Shown here: piece by piece, positions 13,042-20,370 of the stretch
Layout of the letters: each line of letters opens with the position of its first letter
Numbering within the stretch: position 1 is the first letter of the stretch
From: CAZWDL01 sp964632995
GTDB lineage: Bacteria > Bacteroidota > Bacteroidia > Chitinophagales > Saprospiraceae
NCBI GenBank assembly: GCA_964632995.1
Contig: CAZWDL010000127.1
Location: 1-20,370, forward strand
DNA length: 20,370 bases
Reading direction: 5' to 3'
Notes under the pieces: model-generated
What the model was told of the DNA's origin: nothing
What the model saw: the letters and a program-made list of their open reading frames with translations, nothing else
Database searches by the model: none
Made by a program: the position numbers and the translations under genes

Positions 13042-14709
13042 ATGAAAATAGACGTCGAAACACAAAATGGAGGGGTATGGAAATGTATTTCCCGCTTTTT
13101 ACCGTTGCTTTTGTTGATTTCATTTTCACCTCTTCCCCATGCTACCGCCCAGTTTCAGCTCAACGGCAGCACAGTGATGGCGGAAGAAGGCTGTCTGGGT
13201 TTTCAACCTGCGAACAACTTCATCAGCGGCACCTTTTGGGAAACCCAAAAGATCGATCTGCGGGATACCTTTGATATGAACTTCCGGTTCTTTCTGGGCT
13301 GTGCGGGCAACACGTCTGATGACGGGCTCGTCTTCGCTTTCCAGTCGGTCGGGGCCTCCCTGGGCAGCTACGACGGCAAGATGGGCTTCGACGGGCTGAG
13401 CCCTACCCTGGGCGTTGAAGTCGACCTGCGGCAGGATGCCGGCGACGGGGATCCTGCCGCCGATCACCTGGCCATCATCCGCAACGGCGACCTGGATCAC
13501 GCAGGTCCGAACAACCTGGCCGGTCCTGTTCCCGCCGCCACCGGTTCGGATGTGATACAGGATTGTGACTGGCACGAGCTGCGCATCGTCTGGCGGCCCG
13601 GCGATCAAACGCTGATGGTGTACTTCGATTGCGAACAACGCCTGACTTATACCGGCAATGTCATCAATGAACTCTTCGGCGGCGACAGCCGGGTGCTCTG
13701 GGGTTTCACTTCCGGCGCCCGCGGCGATTCCAGCGCCGTACTGATCTGTCCGGATCTGTTTCAGCCTCTAAGTCTCATGGAGGATGTATCGCTATGTGCC
13801 GGCAGTTCGGTCCGGCTCGAAGCGCCGGTGCAGGGCCGCTCTTATGTGTGGCGCCCACGGGAAGGATTGAGCAGCCCTTTTAGCGCCTCTCCTATCGCCT
13901 CGCCGTCACAGACGACTACTTACGAGGTCATCATCAAACAGGATTGCGGCCGGCAGCACTACGACGAGGTGACCGTTACGGTTACCGATCTGCAACAGGA
14001 ATTTGACCTCGGCCCGCCGGATACCATAGCGTGCCGGGGAGCACCGATGGTACTGGACGCCACGGTAGAGGAGGCCGGCTACCGTTGGTCCACCGGATCG
14101 GAATCACCCCGTATCCAGGTCGACCAACCCGGCCGGTACGCCGTCACCGTGACCACTCCGGCCTGCACGGCTACGGATGAAATCAACGTCCGTTTCAATG
14201 CGGGCCCTGGCTTTTCCTTCGAAGGGGATACCATTCTGTGCCAGGGCGAAGAACTCCTGATTGAAATAACCGGTGAACCCAACTTAGTACGCTGGGAAGA
14301 CGGGAGCAGCGACATAGCCCGCCGTATTGCCCGGCCGGGAAATTACCGCGTGCAGGCCGGTAACGATTGCGGAACAGGTGAAGCCTCCATCAACCTTGAC
14401 ATTCAAACCTGCCGGGAATTCTATATCCCCAATGCCTTCTCTCCCAATGGCGACGGCATCAACGATCGCTTTGTCCTGTTCGGTAACCCCGATCGAAATG
14501 CGCGCATCCTTTCGCAGCGCATTTTTGACCGTTGGGGTAACCTGGTGTTTGAAGTATCCAATAGTACTCCGGGTGATGCTTCCACCGCCTGGGACGGCAC
14601 TTTCCGGGGACGGGAGGCGCCGGCGGGGACTTATCTGTTCTATGTGGAATGGGAGCTGCCTTCCGGCAAAAAAAGGATGGAGGCGGGAACGGCGCAACTT
14701 TTGAGATGA
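13042..14709 (+). CDS. Secreted L-type lectin / Ig-like protein with T9SS type B C-terminal domain
   Basis: A 555-residue protein. A signal peptide with a long n-region ends near HATAQ. Residues about 37-240 match bacterial legume-type lectin domains: QLNGSTVMAEEGCLGF, GTFWETQKIDL, FRFFLGCAGN, DDGLVFAFQS, LGVEVDLRQDAGDGDPAADH and the late strand SRVLWGFTSG. Three Cys-containing Ig-like or PKD-like repeats follow (starting SLCAGSSVRL near 255, IACRGAPMVL near 330 and ILCQGEELLI near 395). From about residue 458 comes the gliding-motility/CHU_C type B sorting domain: YIPNAFSPNGDGINDRF, IFDRWGNLVFE, AWDGTFRGREAPAGTYLFYVEW. This domain is recognised by the type IX secretion system, so the protein is exported across the outer membrane and probably held at the surface or released. 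A glycan-binding adhesin or matrix role is inferred. Both neighbours are FG-GAP lipoproteins transcribed on the opposite strand. Confidence 0.95.
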   Translation: MKIDVETQNGGVWKCISRFLPLLLLISFSPLPHATAQFQLNGSTVMAEEGCLGFQPANNFISGTFWETQKIDLRDTFDMNFRFFLGCAGNTSDDGLVFAFQSVGASLGSYDGKMGFDGLSPTLGVEVDLRQDAGDGDPAADHLAIIRNGDLDHAGPNNLAGPVPAATGSDVIQDCDWHELRIVWRPGDQTLMVYFDCEQRLTYTGNVINELFGGDSRVLWGFTSGARGDSSAVLICPDLFQPLSLMEDVSLCAGSSVRLEAPVQGRSYVWRPREGLSSPFSASPIASPSQTTTYEVIIKQDCGRQHYDEVTVTVTDLQQEFDLGPPDTIACRGAPMVLDATVEEAGYRWSTGSESPRIQVDQPGRYAVTVTTPACTATDEINVRFNAGPGFSFEGDTILCQGEELLIEITGEPNLVRWEDGSSDIARRIARPGNYRVQAGNDCGTGEASINLDIQTCREFYIPNAFSPNGDGINDRFVLFGNPDRNARILSQRIFDRWGNLVFEVSNSTPGDASTAWDGTFRGREAPAGTYLFYVEWELPSGKKRMEAGTAQLLR

Positions 14710-14764
14710 CGGAGGCCAAATATTTACGTTTTCAGAAAACTGGCAGCTCTGAGGACATCAACAA

Positions 14765-14782
14765 CAAGTAATTAATTACTTG
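14765..14782. repeat. Perfect 18-bp AT-rich palindrome between convergent genes
   Basis: CAAGTAATTAATTACTTG equals its own reverse complement. It sits 56 bp after the lectin gene stop and 68 bp from the stop of the convergent cytochrome/FG-GAP gene. With no loop and AT-rich arms it is a poor intrinsic terminator; a dimeric protein binding site or decayed repeat is possible. Confidence 0.5.
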
Positions 14783-14817
14783 ATGCCCGAAGCCACCAGA
14801 CTGTCGCATACTCAGGA

Positions 14818-14835
14818 GGCGCCCTGAAAGACGCC
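14818..14835 (+). repeat. Weak hairpin with a CTGAAAGA loop
   Basis: GGCG and CGCC pair around CCCTGAAAGA. The loop is one base longer than the CTGAAGA motif of the hairpins at 5997-6245, and the arms differ again. The 4-bp stem is short, so this is only a possible further member of that set. Confidence 0.25.
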
Positions 14836-14849
14836 ACCCGAGAGGCCAA

Positions 14850-16436
14850 TCACTCCTCCGCCCCCCCCTGTCCATTCTTCAGCAGCAACACATTCAGCGG
14901 CTCCTTCTCCCACTGTGACTGCTGAGCTACCGGCGCCGGAGAAGGCGAGAAGGTGAAAGAACCCAGCGCAATATCGGGCGCCCCGTCGCCGTTGAAGTCG
15001 CCGCTTTCCATGGTGATCCAGCGGCCGCGGGGATTTTCTTCAAAGGTGGCGGGCGCAAATTGGAAGGCCTTGCCGCTTGTATTCGAGATATTTTCGAGGT
15101 AGATAAAACTCTCCTCCGGCGCTTTCTCGTAATCCGGAAAGAAGGCGATGGCGGCAATGTCCAGATCGCCATCGGCATCAAAGTCGACGGGTTGGGCTTT
15201 GAAGGCACCGTGCAGGGGGAAGAAAAAGGCTTCTGAAAACTGGTTATTGCCATCGTTCTCATACAGCCGGATGCCGTGGTAGGGCTTCAGTCGGATGGAG
15301 TAGTCGGCGTTATCGCCATTGACGTAGAGCAGATCCAGGTCGCCATCGGCGTCGTAGTCGACCGGTTCGAAGTAGATGGAGCCGAAGACGGGGTCGAAGC
15401 GCAGGAGGCGTTCTTCGCGGAAGCTTCCATCGCCATTGTTATAATGTACGAGAATCCGCTCATCGCCCTGCGCCATGAGGGTGAGGATATCAGTTTGGCC
15501 GTTATCGTTGAAATCGAGGAGGTAGGTTTTGATGGCGCCGGGGGTGTTCACCAGCACCTGTTCCTCAAACTGGCGATTGCCCAGGTTCCGGTACCAGGAG
15601 AGGCGGCCGTTGTAGTGGCCGAAGCCGCAGAGGACGAAATCTTCGCGCCCGTCGCCGTCCAGATCAGCGAACTCCATATCGACGGGACGTGGCAACTGGT
15701 TCAACAGACGCTCGAGCTGACCCTCCGGCGTCAGGTAATAGAGCTGTCCGCGCGGGGTATCGTTGGGATGAAAATAGCCGACGGCCAGGATATAGACGCC
15801 GCCGTCCTCATCGACATGAACATCCAGCGGCGGGCTCTGCAGGCGAAAGCGGTCGACGATCTCTCCGGCGGCATTGAGGCGGAAAAGCTCATTGCGGCCG
15901 TCACCGGCGTAGAGCAGTTCTTGTTCTGCTTCCCAGTGGAGCAGGCAGGTCAAGGCGTCACCCCCCAGGCCGAAGTCAACCGGCTGTGATGAAAAAGATT
16001 CCAGACCGATGTGGGTAGCGGGCTTATGCGGCTGCCCAGGCAAGGTATCCGGAGCCTCGCGGTAGTAGAAATCGACAATTTTCCGCCAGGCCAGAGAGTC
16101 GAGTACAGGCTCCTCCGGATAAATTCCGGCCCGTTGCATCTGCTCTTCCTCCCGCATGGAGAAACGAGTGGGGTGCGCTGGGCTTTTCACGCCCAGCCGG
16201 TAGGCCATGTGCGGCAACACCTGTTCGCGCCATGTCTTTTTGTCGAGCCGTTCCGGGACAGAATACTGGTGGCAGCTGCCGCAGTGGATGCGGGCGAGCT
16301 GTTCTCCAGTCAAGTGATCACCGTCATTAATCGACTTATTTTCGCTGCTGCAGTTGGAAAACCCAAAAAACAGGGAAAGAGAGGAGCAACACAAGACCAG
16401 TAAATATCGAGACCTATTACACATATCTTCCATCAT
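14850..16436 (-). CDS. FG-GAP repeat lipoprotein with N-terminal cytochrome c haem motif
   Basis: A 528-residue protein. The hydrophobic signal (YLLVLCCSSLSLFFGFSNC) suggests lipidation at Cys29. Shortly after comes a single c-type haem motif, CGSCH at residues 52-56 (LARIHCGSCHQYSVPE); Met77 in VLPHMAYRLG is a plausible distal ligand, as in cytochrome c domains with a lPxM segment. From about residue 140 a beta-propeller begins, with five Asp-rich loops: DLDGDGRED, DFNDNGQTD, DYDADGDLD, DFDADGDLD and DFNGDGAPD. No ASPIC/UnbV domain is visible. Haem attachment would require c-type maturation in the periplasm, so this is an electron-transfer or redox-sensing lipoprotein joined to a binding propeller. 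The start lies 3 bp after the stop of the small lipoprotein upstream, so they are almost certainly co-transcribed. ATG at 16436 or the adjacent ATG at 16433 may be used. Confidence 0.93.
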   Translation of the reverse strand: MMEDMCNRSRYLLVLCCSSLSLFFGFSNCSSENKSINDGDHLTGEQLARIHCGSCHQYSVPERLDKKTWREQVLPHMAYRLGVKSPAHPTRFSMREEEQMQRAGIYPEEPVLDSLAWRKIVDFYYREAPDTLPGQPHKPATHIGLESFSSQPVDFGLGGDALTCLLHWEAEQELLYAGDGRNELFRLNAAGEIVDRFRLQSPPLDVHVDEDGGVYILAVGYFHPNDTPRGQLYYLTPEGQLERLLNQLPRPVDMEFADLDGDGREDFVLCGFGHYNGRLSWYRNLGNRQFEEQVLVNTPGAIKTYLLDFNDNGQTDILTLMAQGDERILVHYNNGDGSFREERLLRFDPVFGSIYFEPVDYDADGDLDLLYVNGDNADYSIRLKPYHGIRLYENDGNNQFSEAFFFPLHGAFKAQPVDFDADGDLDIAAIAFFPDYEKAPEESFIYLENISNTSGKAFQFAPATFEENPRGRWITMESGDFNGDGAPDIALGSFTFSPSPAPVAQQSQWEKEPLNVLLLKNGQGGAEE

Positions 16437-16439
16437 GCT

Positions 16440-16853
16440 TTAAGGCAGCAAGAGAGAGACAGCCAACCTGATATTCTTGGGGGTTTCACCAGTCTCCCCA
16501 TCATCATCGGTAGCGCTTATATTGTCAAAAGACCCATCCAGAGCAATCGCATTAATCCTGCCGATGATACCGCCGCCGGCAGCGGTGCCTTTTACCTCCA
16601 GGTTGGCAATGAAGCCCGATTCCGCATTAATGCGTAAGCGGAAATTCCGTTCTCCGGGAATAGTTTGCTCCACCCGGTTTTCATCGACGTAGGTAATTTC
16701 TTCCACGGTCGCCTCGCCCAGTGTGGTTACCACGTATTCCACCTGCCATTCAATGGTGGGCGTCATGGCCTCCTCTTTGCTGCAGGAACTGTTGAGCAGT
16801 AAAAAAAATCCAACTGCCAGCAAAAGCGGCATTTTCCAAAAAAACTTCGTCAT
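16440..16853 (-). CDS. Small lipoprotein, possibly MmpS-like beta-sandwich
   Basis: A 137-residue protein with a lipoprotein signal (PLLLAVGFFLLLNSSC; modified Cys24). The mature part is short and beta-rich: EWQVEYVVTTLGEATVEE, ITYVDENRVEQTIPGE, NFRLRINAESGFIANLEVKG, GGGIIGRINAIALDG, then an acidic loop DDDGETGE and a final strand. The order (xYxVTG-like strand, ITY strand, a polar turn before a PG or PW turn, a strand ending in AxLxV, a Gly-rich turn leading to RIxxxG) resembles MmpS-type accessory proteins, but that is my impression of the layout and not a verified match. It lies between two FG-GAP lipoproteins, 74 bp after the large one and 3 bp before the haem one, which suggests a shared complex. 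Function not known. Confidence 0.85.
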   Translation of the reverse strand: MTKFFWKMPLLLAVGFFLLLNSSCSKEEAMTPTIEWQVEYVVTTLGEATVEEITYVDENRVEQTIPGERNFRLRINAESGFIANLEVKGTAAGGGIIGRINAIALDGSFDNISATDDDGETGETPKNIRLAVSLLLP

Positions 16854-16876
16854 TTTCCTATTTCTTTAGATCGCTG

Positions 16877-16917
16877 GTATATTCACGGAGTGACTTCAAG
16901 TCACCCCGTGAATATAC
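16877..16917. repeat. 41-bp near-perfect palindrome between co-directional genes
   Basis: The sequence is symmetric about 16897. Outer arms GTATATTCACGG and CCGTGAATATAC (12 bp) and inner arms GTGACTT and AAGTCAC (7 bp) are perfect; the only mismatch is A16889 opposite C16905. It fills most of the 74-bp spacer between the large FG-GAP gene and the small lipoprotein gene. In RNA it would form a very stable hairpin without a T-run, so it may act as a transcript processing or stability element, or be a mobile palindrome. A related half-copy lies at 20262-20280. Confidence 0.8.
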
Positions 16918-16927
16918 TCCCCATAAT

Positions 16928-19900
16928 TTAATTCACCAGATTGCGAGCAGCGTGCTGATAAACCCGCACGCTGTCGCGGTTCATACCGGCCACCAGGAAG
17001 GAACTTTCCCCTTCAAAGAACAAGAGCGACTCCACCTGTCCTTGCAGGAGCAGGCCGCTTTCGGCCGGCGACAATATTTGGAATGTTCGATCGCCCTTAC
17101 CAATTAAGAGCATTCCCTTATTGGCGTCGTAGAAGCCGGTCGATACGTCGTAGGTATAGTCATTACCTGCCGTCAGTGCGTCCAAACGACCATCACTGTT
17201 GAAGTCCCTGACGAGGATTTCCTTGATCGGGGCGACTTGCAATCTCCTTGGCAACTTCTCCCACTCGAACGTTCCGTTCTCATTCCAAAGTATATAGCTG
17301 GCCGTAGTATTGACAGAGAAAAGCTGGTCTTCGGTCACCGATGATTTATCGATGATGCTGTCTATTTCCGTATAGCTGAACCTGGTGTAACTGGTAAACA
17401 TCTTTCGGAAGAAAGGCGATTGCGCTCCCAGTTCATCGAGGTAGTTGACCGGATATTCCTGCATGACGCCCGTCTCATCTTTCCAGTAGGAGGTGATGAC
17501 CGGATCAATGACGCCGTTATCATCCAGATCAATGGCGTACAAGCGCATCGGCCATTCTTTCCCGATATGAAAGCGGTGGTTTTCCCCCAGGTTACCCAGA
17601 ATATAATCGTCATCCCCATCCCCGTCAAAATCACCGGCGACGACGGCGGACCAGAAGCCCTGTTTACTGTTCAGCAGGTCCGTTTCTACCGGGCTGAACT
17701 GCTGTCCTTCCTGATTTTGCAGGACCGCTACGCTGTTCCATTCGCGGGCAATCAGCAGGTCTTCCCAGCCGTCGCCGTTGTAATCGCTCCAGACGGCATC
17801 GGTAACCATACCCAGGTCGAAGCCGGTAGCTCCGTCGGAGGTGAAGACGCCCCCTTCGTTGACCAAAAGGAAAGACTCGCCGGCATAGGGGAAGCCCTCC
17901 TTTTTGACGCGGGCGCCCACAAACAGATCCATATCCCCGTCGTGATCAAAATCGAAGGGTCGCACGATAGAGGCGGGGAAGGCCGGCAGCGGCAGTGGAA
18001 TCTTATTAAAGATTCCGCCCTCATTCATAAAGACGTAATGCCGGTAATCTTCCGGGTTTTGATTAATGTACCCACCCGACAGGGCCACAACGTCGTTATC
18101 GCCGTCCCCGTCTATATCCATGACGATCAGGTCGGATTCGGTGCATTCCCGCGTATCGGTAAGGCCAGGAAAAGCGGCATTTTCAAAGTGATCGCCTTTG
18201 CGCAGGAAGACCCGGGCCGGCAATTCCTTGGAAGCGCCGATCAGCAGGTCTTCGCTGCCGTCGCCGTCAATATCGCCCTTGGCCATGCAGGGGCCGATCT
18301 GAGAAAATTTATGCGGGATGATGCGCTGGCTTTGGAAAAAGTCGATGTAATCTTCCTGGGTGTGCTGGTAGTCGATCAGCTCATTCCGCGGTTCAAAGAG
18401 CAGGGGCTCATTTTTGTCCGGCACGCCGGTCACTAAGGCCGGCGAAGCTTCCTGCTCGCTGACGGTGATCAGCTGATTGGGCTCGACACTCTGCATCAGC
18501 GTCACCTTCCGGCTATGGGGCCAGGTGACTTTCAGGGAATCGATGGTCTGATGTCCGTTCAGGCCAAAATGAACGACCGGTTCTACCGAGGAGATGTAGC
18601 CCCTCGTGAGAAAGTGTTCGTAGAACTGATACTGGCCGCCGCTCCACAACTCAACCGTAGCGCCCAGCGCCAGGGTATTCGGAGCTTTTCCCTCCAGGCG
18701 GACGCGCAGGAAATGGGCATTGTCCTTTTGTTTTTCTATAGTGGTATTTTTGTATACGAAGGCTTCATCATCGATATTGTTAACGATGTAGTCGAGGTCG
18801 CCGTCGTTGTCCAGATCGACGAAGGAGGCGCCGTTAGAGAAAGAGGGGATCTTCATCCCCCAGGCTTCCGTACGGTCCTCAAAGCGAAAATCGCCCAGGT
18901 TTTCGTAGGCATAGTTGGATACCTTCACCACGGGGATGCGTTTGATCACCTCCCGGTCACCCGCCAGGTGTCCGTGTACTTTTACTTTATAATTGGTAAA
19001 GTCTTTATCCGTCAGGTCTTTTGGAAAGCCGTTGGTGATGAGCAGGTCCCGGTCGCCGTCGTTATCGTAGTCGGCAAATAGGGGCGACCAGCTCCACTCC
19101 GTTTCAAAGACGCCCATCAGCTGGCCGATTTCGCTGAAGGGCAGCATTTCGTCGTTGCGGAAGCCGTTGTGTAGATGCACCATATTCCGGACGTATTGAT
19201 GCTCGTAGCCGAATTTCCAATCGTTTACGTAGAAATAGTAGCTGTTGCCGTTGATGGTCTGCTTTTTCCGGAAGTATTGCTCGGGCAGCATATCGAGGGT
19301 CATGACATCGGGGTAGCCGTCGTTGTTGATATCCGACATATCATTGCCCATCGAGAATTTCGAATGGTAGGACAAATAGTCTTCCGAATAATTTTTAAAA
19401 GTCCCGTCCTGCTGATTGATGTACAACAGGTCATTGGAGATGTAGTCGTTGGAGACGTATACATCCGGATAGTTATCCTTATTCACATCACCGACGGCCA
19501 GGCCCAGTCCGAAACCTTCGATGACGATACCCGCCTCTTTGGTTACGTTGACAAACCTGCCATTCCCTTCATTTCTATAAAAACTGTCGTTATTCGGTGA
19601 GCTGCCGTCCACCATCTTGGCCCGGTAGTTGGTCGGCACGTCCTTACCTACGATGTTGTTGAGCACGTACAGATCCAGGTCGCCGTCCTGATCGTAATCG
19701 AGGAAGGCGGCGTGAACGGAATAGCCTTCGTCGGCGATGCCGTATTGCCCGGCCATTTCCAAAAAATGGGGTTCACCATCATCATTCAGTCCCTGGTGGA
19801 CCCACAGTTCATTCCTTCTTTCACGAGGATCATCGCTGGTAGTCGCCGTAAGATAGAAATCCAGCCGGCCGTCGGCGTTGATATCTGCCACTGTTACCCC

Positions 19901-20227
19901 GCTGTGCCACTTAGCAGCATCGAGCTGCTGAAGATTAGCCGTAATATCTTTAAAGCGGAGGTCTCCTTGGTTGAGATAAAGCCGGGTGGACACCTGGTTC
20001 CCCGTAAAAACGAGGTCCTGCAGGCCGTCGTTATTGAAGTCCCCCACCCCGACGCCGCCGCCGTTGTACATATACTCGTTGTTCAGAATATTGAAACTGT
20101 CGCTTTCGGTGATGGTATTGGTGAAATCAATACCGGTTTGAGTGGCATCCAGCCTTTCAAAACGCGTTTGCTCCGCGCAGGAAGCCAGGAAAAAGACAAC
20201 ACATAGAAATATAATAATCCGCTTCAT
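16928..20227 (-). CDS. Large FG-GAP/VCBS repeat lipoprotein with central ASPIC/UnbV domain
   Basis: A 1,099-residue lipoprotein. I use the ATG at 20227; a GTG one codon earlier is in frame but less likely. The signal MKRIIIFLCVVFFLASC gives modified Cys17. Two propeller regions surround a central ASPIC/UnbV domain at about 504-575 (AHFLRVRLEGKAPN, ALGATVELWSGG, TRGYISSVEPVVHFG, LKVTWPHS). Seven Asp-rich loops precede it (for example DFNNDGLQD, DINADGRLD, DYDQDGDLD, DYDNDGDRD, DLDNDGDLD) and seven follow (for example DIDGDGSED, DIDGDGDND, DFDHDGDMD, DFDGDGDDD, DFNSDGRLD). The length and the MYNGGGVGVGDFNNDGLQD opening are typical of a Bacteroidota family often found beside SusC/SusD transporters; none is in the window. 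A calcium-dependent surface binding role is inferred. It is the first gene of the three-gene set ending at 14850. Confidence 0.95.
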   Translation of the reverse strand: MKRIIIFLCVVFFLASCAEQTRFERLDATQTGIDFTNTITESDSFNILNNEYMYNGGGVGVGDFNNDGLQDLVFTGNQVSTRLYLNQGDLRFKDITANLQQLDAAKWHSGVTVADINADGRLDFYLTATTSDDPRERRNELWVHQGLNDDGEPHFLEMAGQYGIADEGYSVHAAFLDYDQDGDLDLYVLNNIVGKDVPTNYRAKMVDGSSPNNDSFYRNEGNGRFVNVTKEAGIVIEGFGLGLAVGDVNKDNYPDVYVSNDYISNDLLYINQQDGTFKNYSEDYLSYHSKFSMGNDMSDINNDGYPDVMTLDMLPEQYFRKKQTINGNSYYFYVNDWKFGYEHQYVRNMVHLHNGFRNDEMLPFSEIGQLMGVFETEWSWSPLFADYDNDGDRDLLITNGFPKDLTDKDFTNYKVKVHGHLAGDREVIKRIPVVKVSNYAYENLGDFRFEDRTEAWGMKIPSFSNGASFVDLDNDGDLDYIVNNIDDEAFVYKNTTIEKQKDNAHFLRVRLEGKAPNTLALGATVELWSGGQYQFYEHFLTRGYISSVEPVVHFGLNGHQTIDSLKVTWPHSRKVTLMQSVEPNQLITVSEQEASPALVTGVPDKNEPLLFEPRNELIDYQHTQEDYIDFFQSQRIIPHKFSQIGPCMAKGDIDGDGSEDLLIGASKELPARVFLRKGDHFENAAFPGLTDTRECTESDLIVMDIDGDGDNDVVALSGGYINQNPEDYRHYVFMNEGGIFNKIPLPLPAFPASIVRPFDFDHDGDMDLFVGARVKKEGFPYAGESFLLVNEGGVFTSDGATGFDLGMVTDAVWSDYNGDGWEDLLIAREWNSVAVLQNQEGQQFSPVETDLLNSKQGFWSAVVAGDFDGDGDDDYILGNLGENHRFHIGKEWPMRLYAIDLDDNGVIDPVITSYWKDETGVMQEYPVNYLDELGAQSPFFRKMFTSYTRFSYTEIDSIIDKSSVTEDQLFSVNTTASYILWNENGTFEWEKLPRRLQVAPIKEILVRDFNSDGRLDALTAGNDYTYDVSTGFYDANKGMLLIGKGDRTFQILSPAESGLLLQGQVESLLFFEGESSFLVAGMNRDSVRVYQHAARNLVN

Positions 20228-20261
20228 CACTCAATCGATTTTTGAAAATCACAAGGGCTGA

Positions 20262-20280
20262 TTGACGGGGTGACTTCAAT
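20262..20280 (+). repeat. Half-copy of the GTGACTTCAAGTCAC palindrome
   Basis: Positions 20262-20279 match 16882-16899 at 16 of 18 bases, sharing ACGG-GTGACTTCAA with one change between. The match ends exactly past the centre of the palindrome; the right half is absent. Here G stands at the position where the full copy has its only mismatch, giving the base that would restore perfect symmetry. Confidence 0.55.
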
Positions 20281-20311
20281 TAGCATGGTTGACGGAAGAG
20301 GCCGAGTGAAA

Positions 20312-20370
20312 GTTTAGAAGTTTAGCGCTTCGCCCTTCCTACGGACCGTCCGGTCGGGCTTGCTGTTTAG
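20312..20370 (+). repeat. GTTTAGAAGTTTAG module with GC-rich hairpin, cut by the window edge
   Basis: GTTTAGAAGTTTAG (20312-20325) is followed by an imperfect GC-rich palindrome (GCCC at 20332-20335 with GGGC at 20356-20359, core TACGGACCGTC at 20340-20350) and then GTTTAG at 20365-20370, where the window ends. The layout equals that at 7642-7692 with a different hairpin. The core matches the core of the palindromes at 2982-3184 at 10 of 11 bases. Confidence 0.7.

Larger units (their letters stand above)
20228..20370. other. Upstream region of the three-gene FG-GAP cluster
   Basis: No gene is visible in these 143 bp up to the window edge. It must contain the promoter of the three-gene set, but I cannot place boxes with confidence. 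It carries a half-copy of the 41-bp palindrome (20262-20280) and a GTTTAGAAGTTTAG/hairpin module (20312-20370) that runs off the edge. Confidence 0.6.

Noticed and set aside
17420..18436. 338-codon open frame on the + strand
   Set aside because: Antisense to the large FG-GAP gene. The repeated VVIxIx pattern is the reverse reading of Asp-rich loop codons.
20228..20230. GTG start for the large FG-GAP gene
   Set aside because: The next codon is ATG and leads straight into a standard lipoprotein signal, so the GTG is less likely.

Overview
The window reads as a chromosomal segment of a Bacteroidota bacterium, most likely a marine or aggregate-associated member of the Saprospiria (Lewinella-like). 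This is inferred from gene content only: a secreted protein ending in a gliding-motility/type IX secretion type B C-terminal domain, several large FG-GAP/VCBS lipoproteins with ASPIC/UnbV domains, a LemA plus DUF2207 pair, short lipoboxes near the N-terminus, and no clear Shine-Dalgarno sequences ahead of the genes. Coding GC is moderately high. Nearly every product carries a signal peptide or lipobox, so this is an envelope and secretome region. I found no tRNA, rRNA, CRISPR array, transposase, phage or replication gene.

Layout. 1-2859 (-): a sortilin/VPS10-type BNR-repeat protein, open at the left edge. 2860-3378: a 519-bp gap with two inverted copies of a GC-rich palindromic element. 3379-5763 (+): lemA and a DUF2207 membrane protein. 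5764-6330: a gap packed with hairpins between convergent genes. 6331-7611 (-): secreted serine hydrolase. 7736-9364 (-): YtcJ-type amidohydrolase lipoprotein whose last two residues and stop codon lie inside a dispersed repeat. 9561-10613 (+): exported protein resembling CotH kinases. 10716-12887 (-): TPR/FG-GAP/ASPIC lipoprotein. 13042-14709 (+): lectin/Ig-like/type IX secretion cargo protein. 14850-20227 (-): three genes transcribed in the order large FG-GAP/ASPIC lipoprotein, small lipoprotein, cytochrome-c/FG-GAP lipoprotein. 20228-20370: upstream region with two repeat families.

How the genes may work together. The three FG-GAP lipoproteins hold 26 Asp-rich calcium-type loops by my count, and one of them has a CxxCH haem motif. 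With the lectin-containing cargo, the BNR protein and the two secreted hydrolases, they suggest a surface programme for binding and processing external polymers or small amides and esters. No substrate can be named from sequence. The least expected content is between the genes. Several intergenic regions contain short-period direct repeats, variable-stem palindromes, or both. Three palindrome classes can be separated: stems that vary around a constant CTGAAGA loop; GC-rich palindromes around an ACGGNCCGT core; and a long palindrome centred on GTGACTTCAAGTCAC. A fourth element, GTTTAGAAGTTTAG, brackets different hairpins at two sites and seems to have replaced the 3' end of the amidohydrolase gene.
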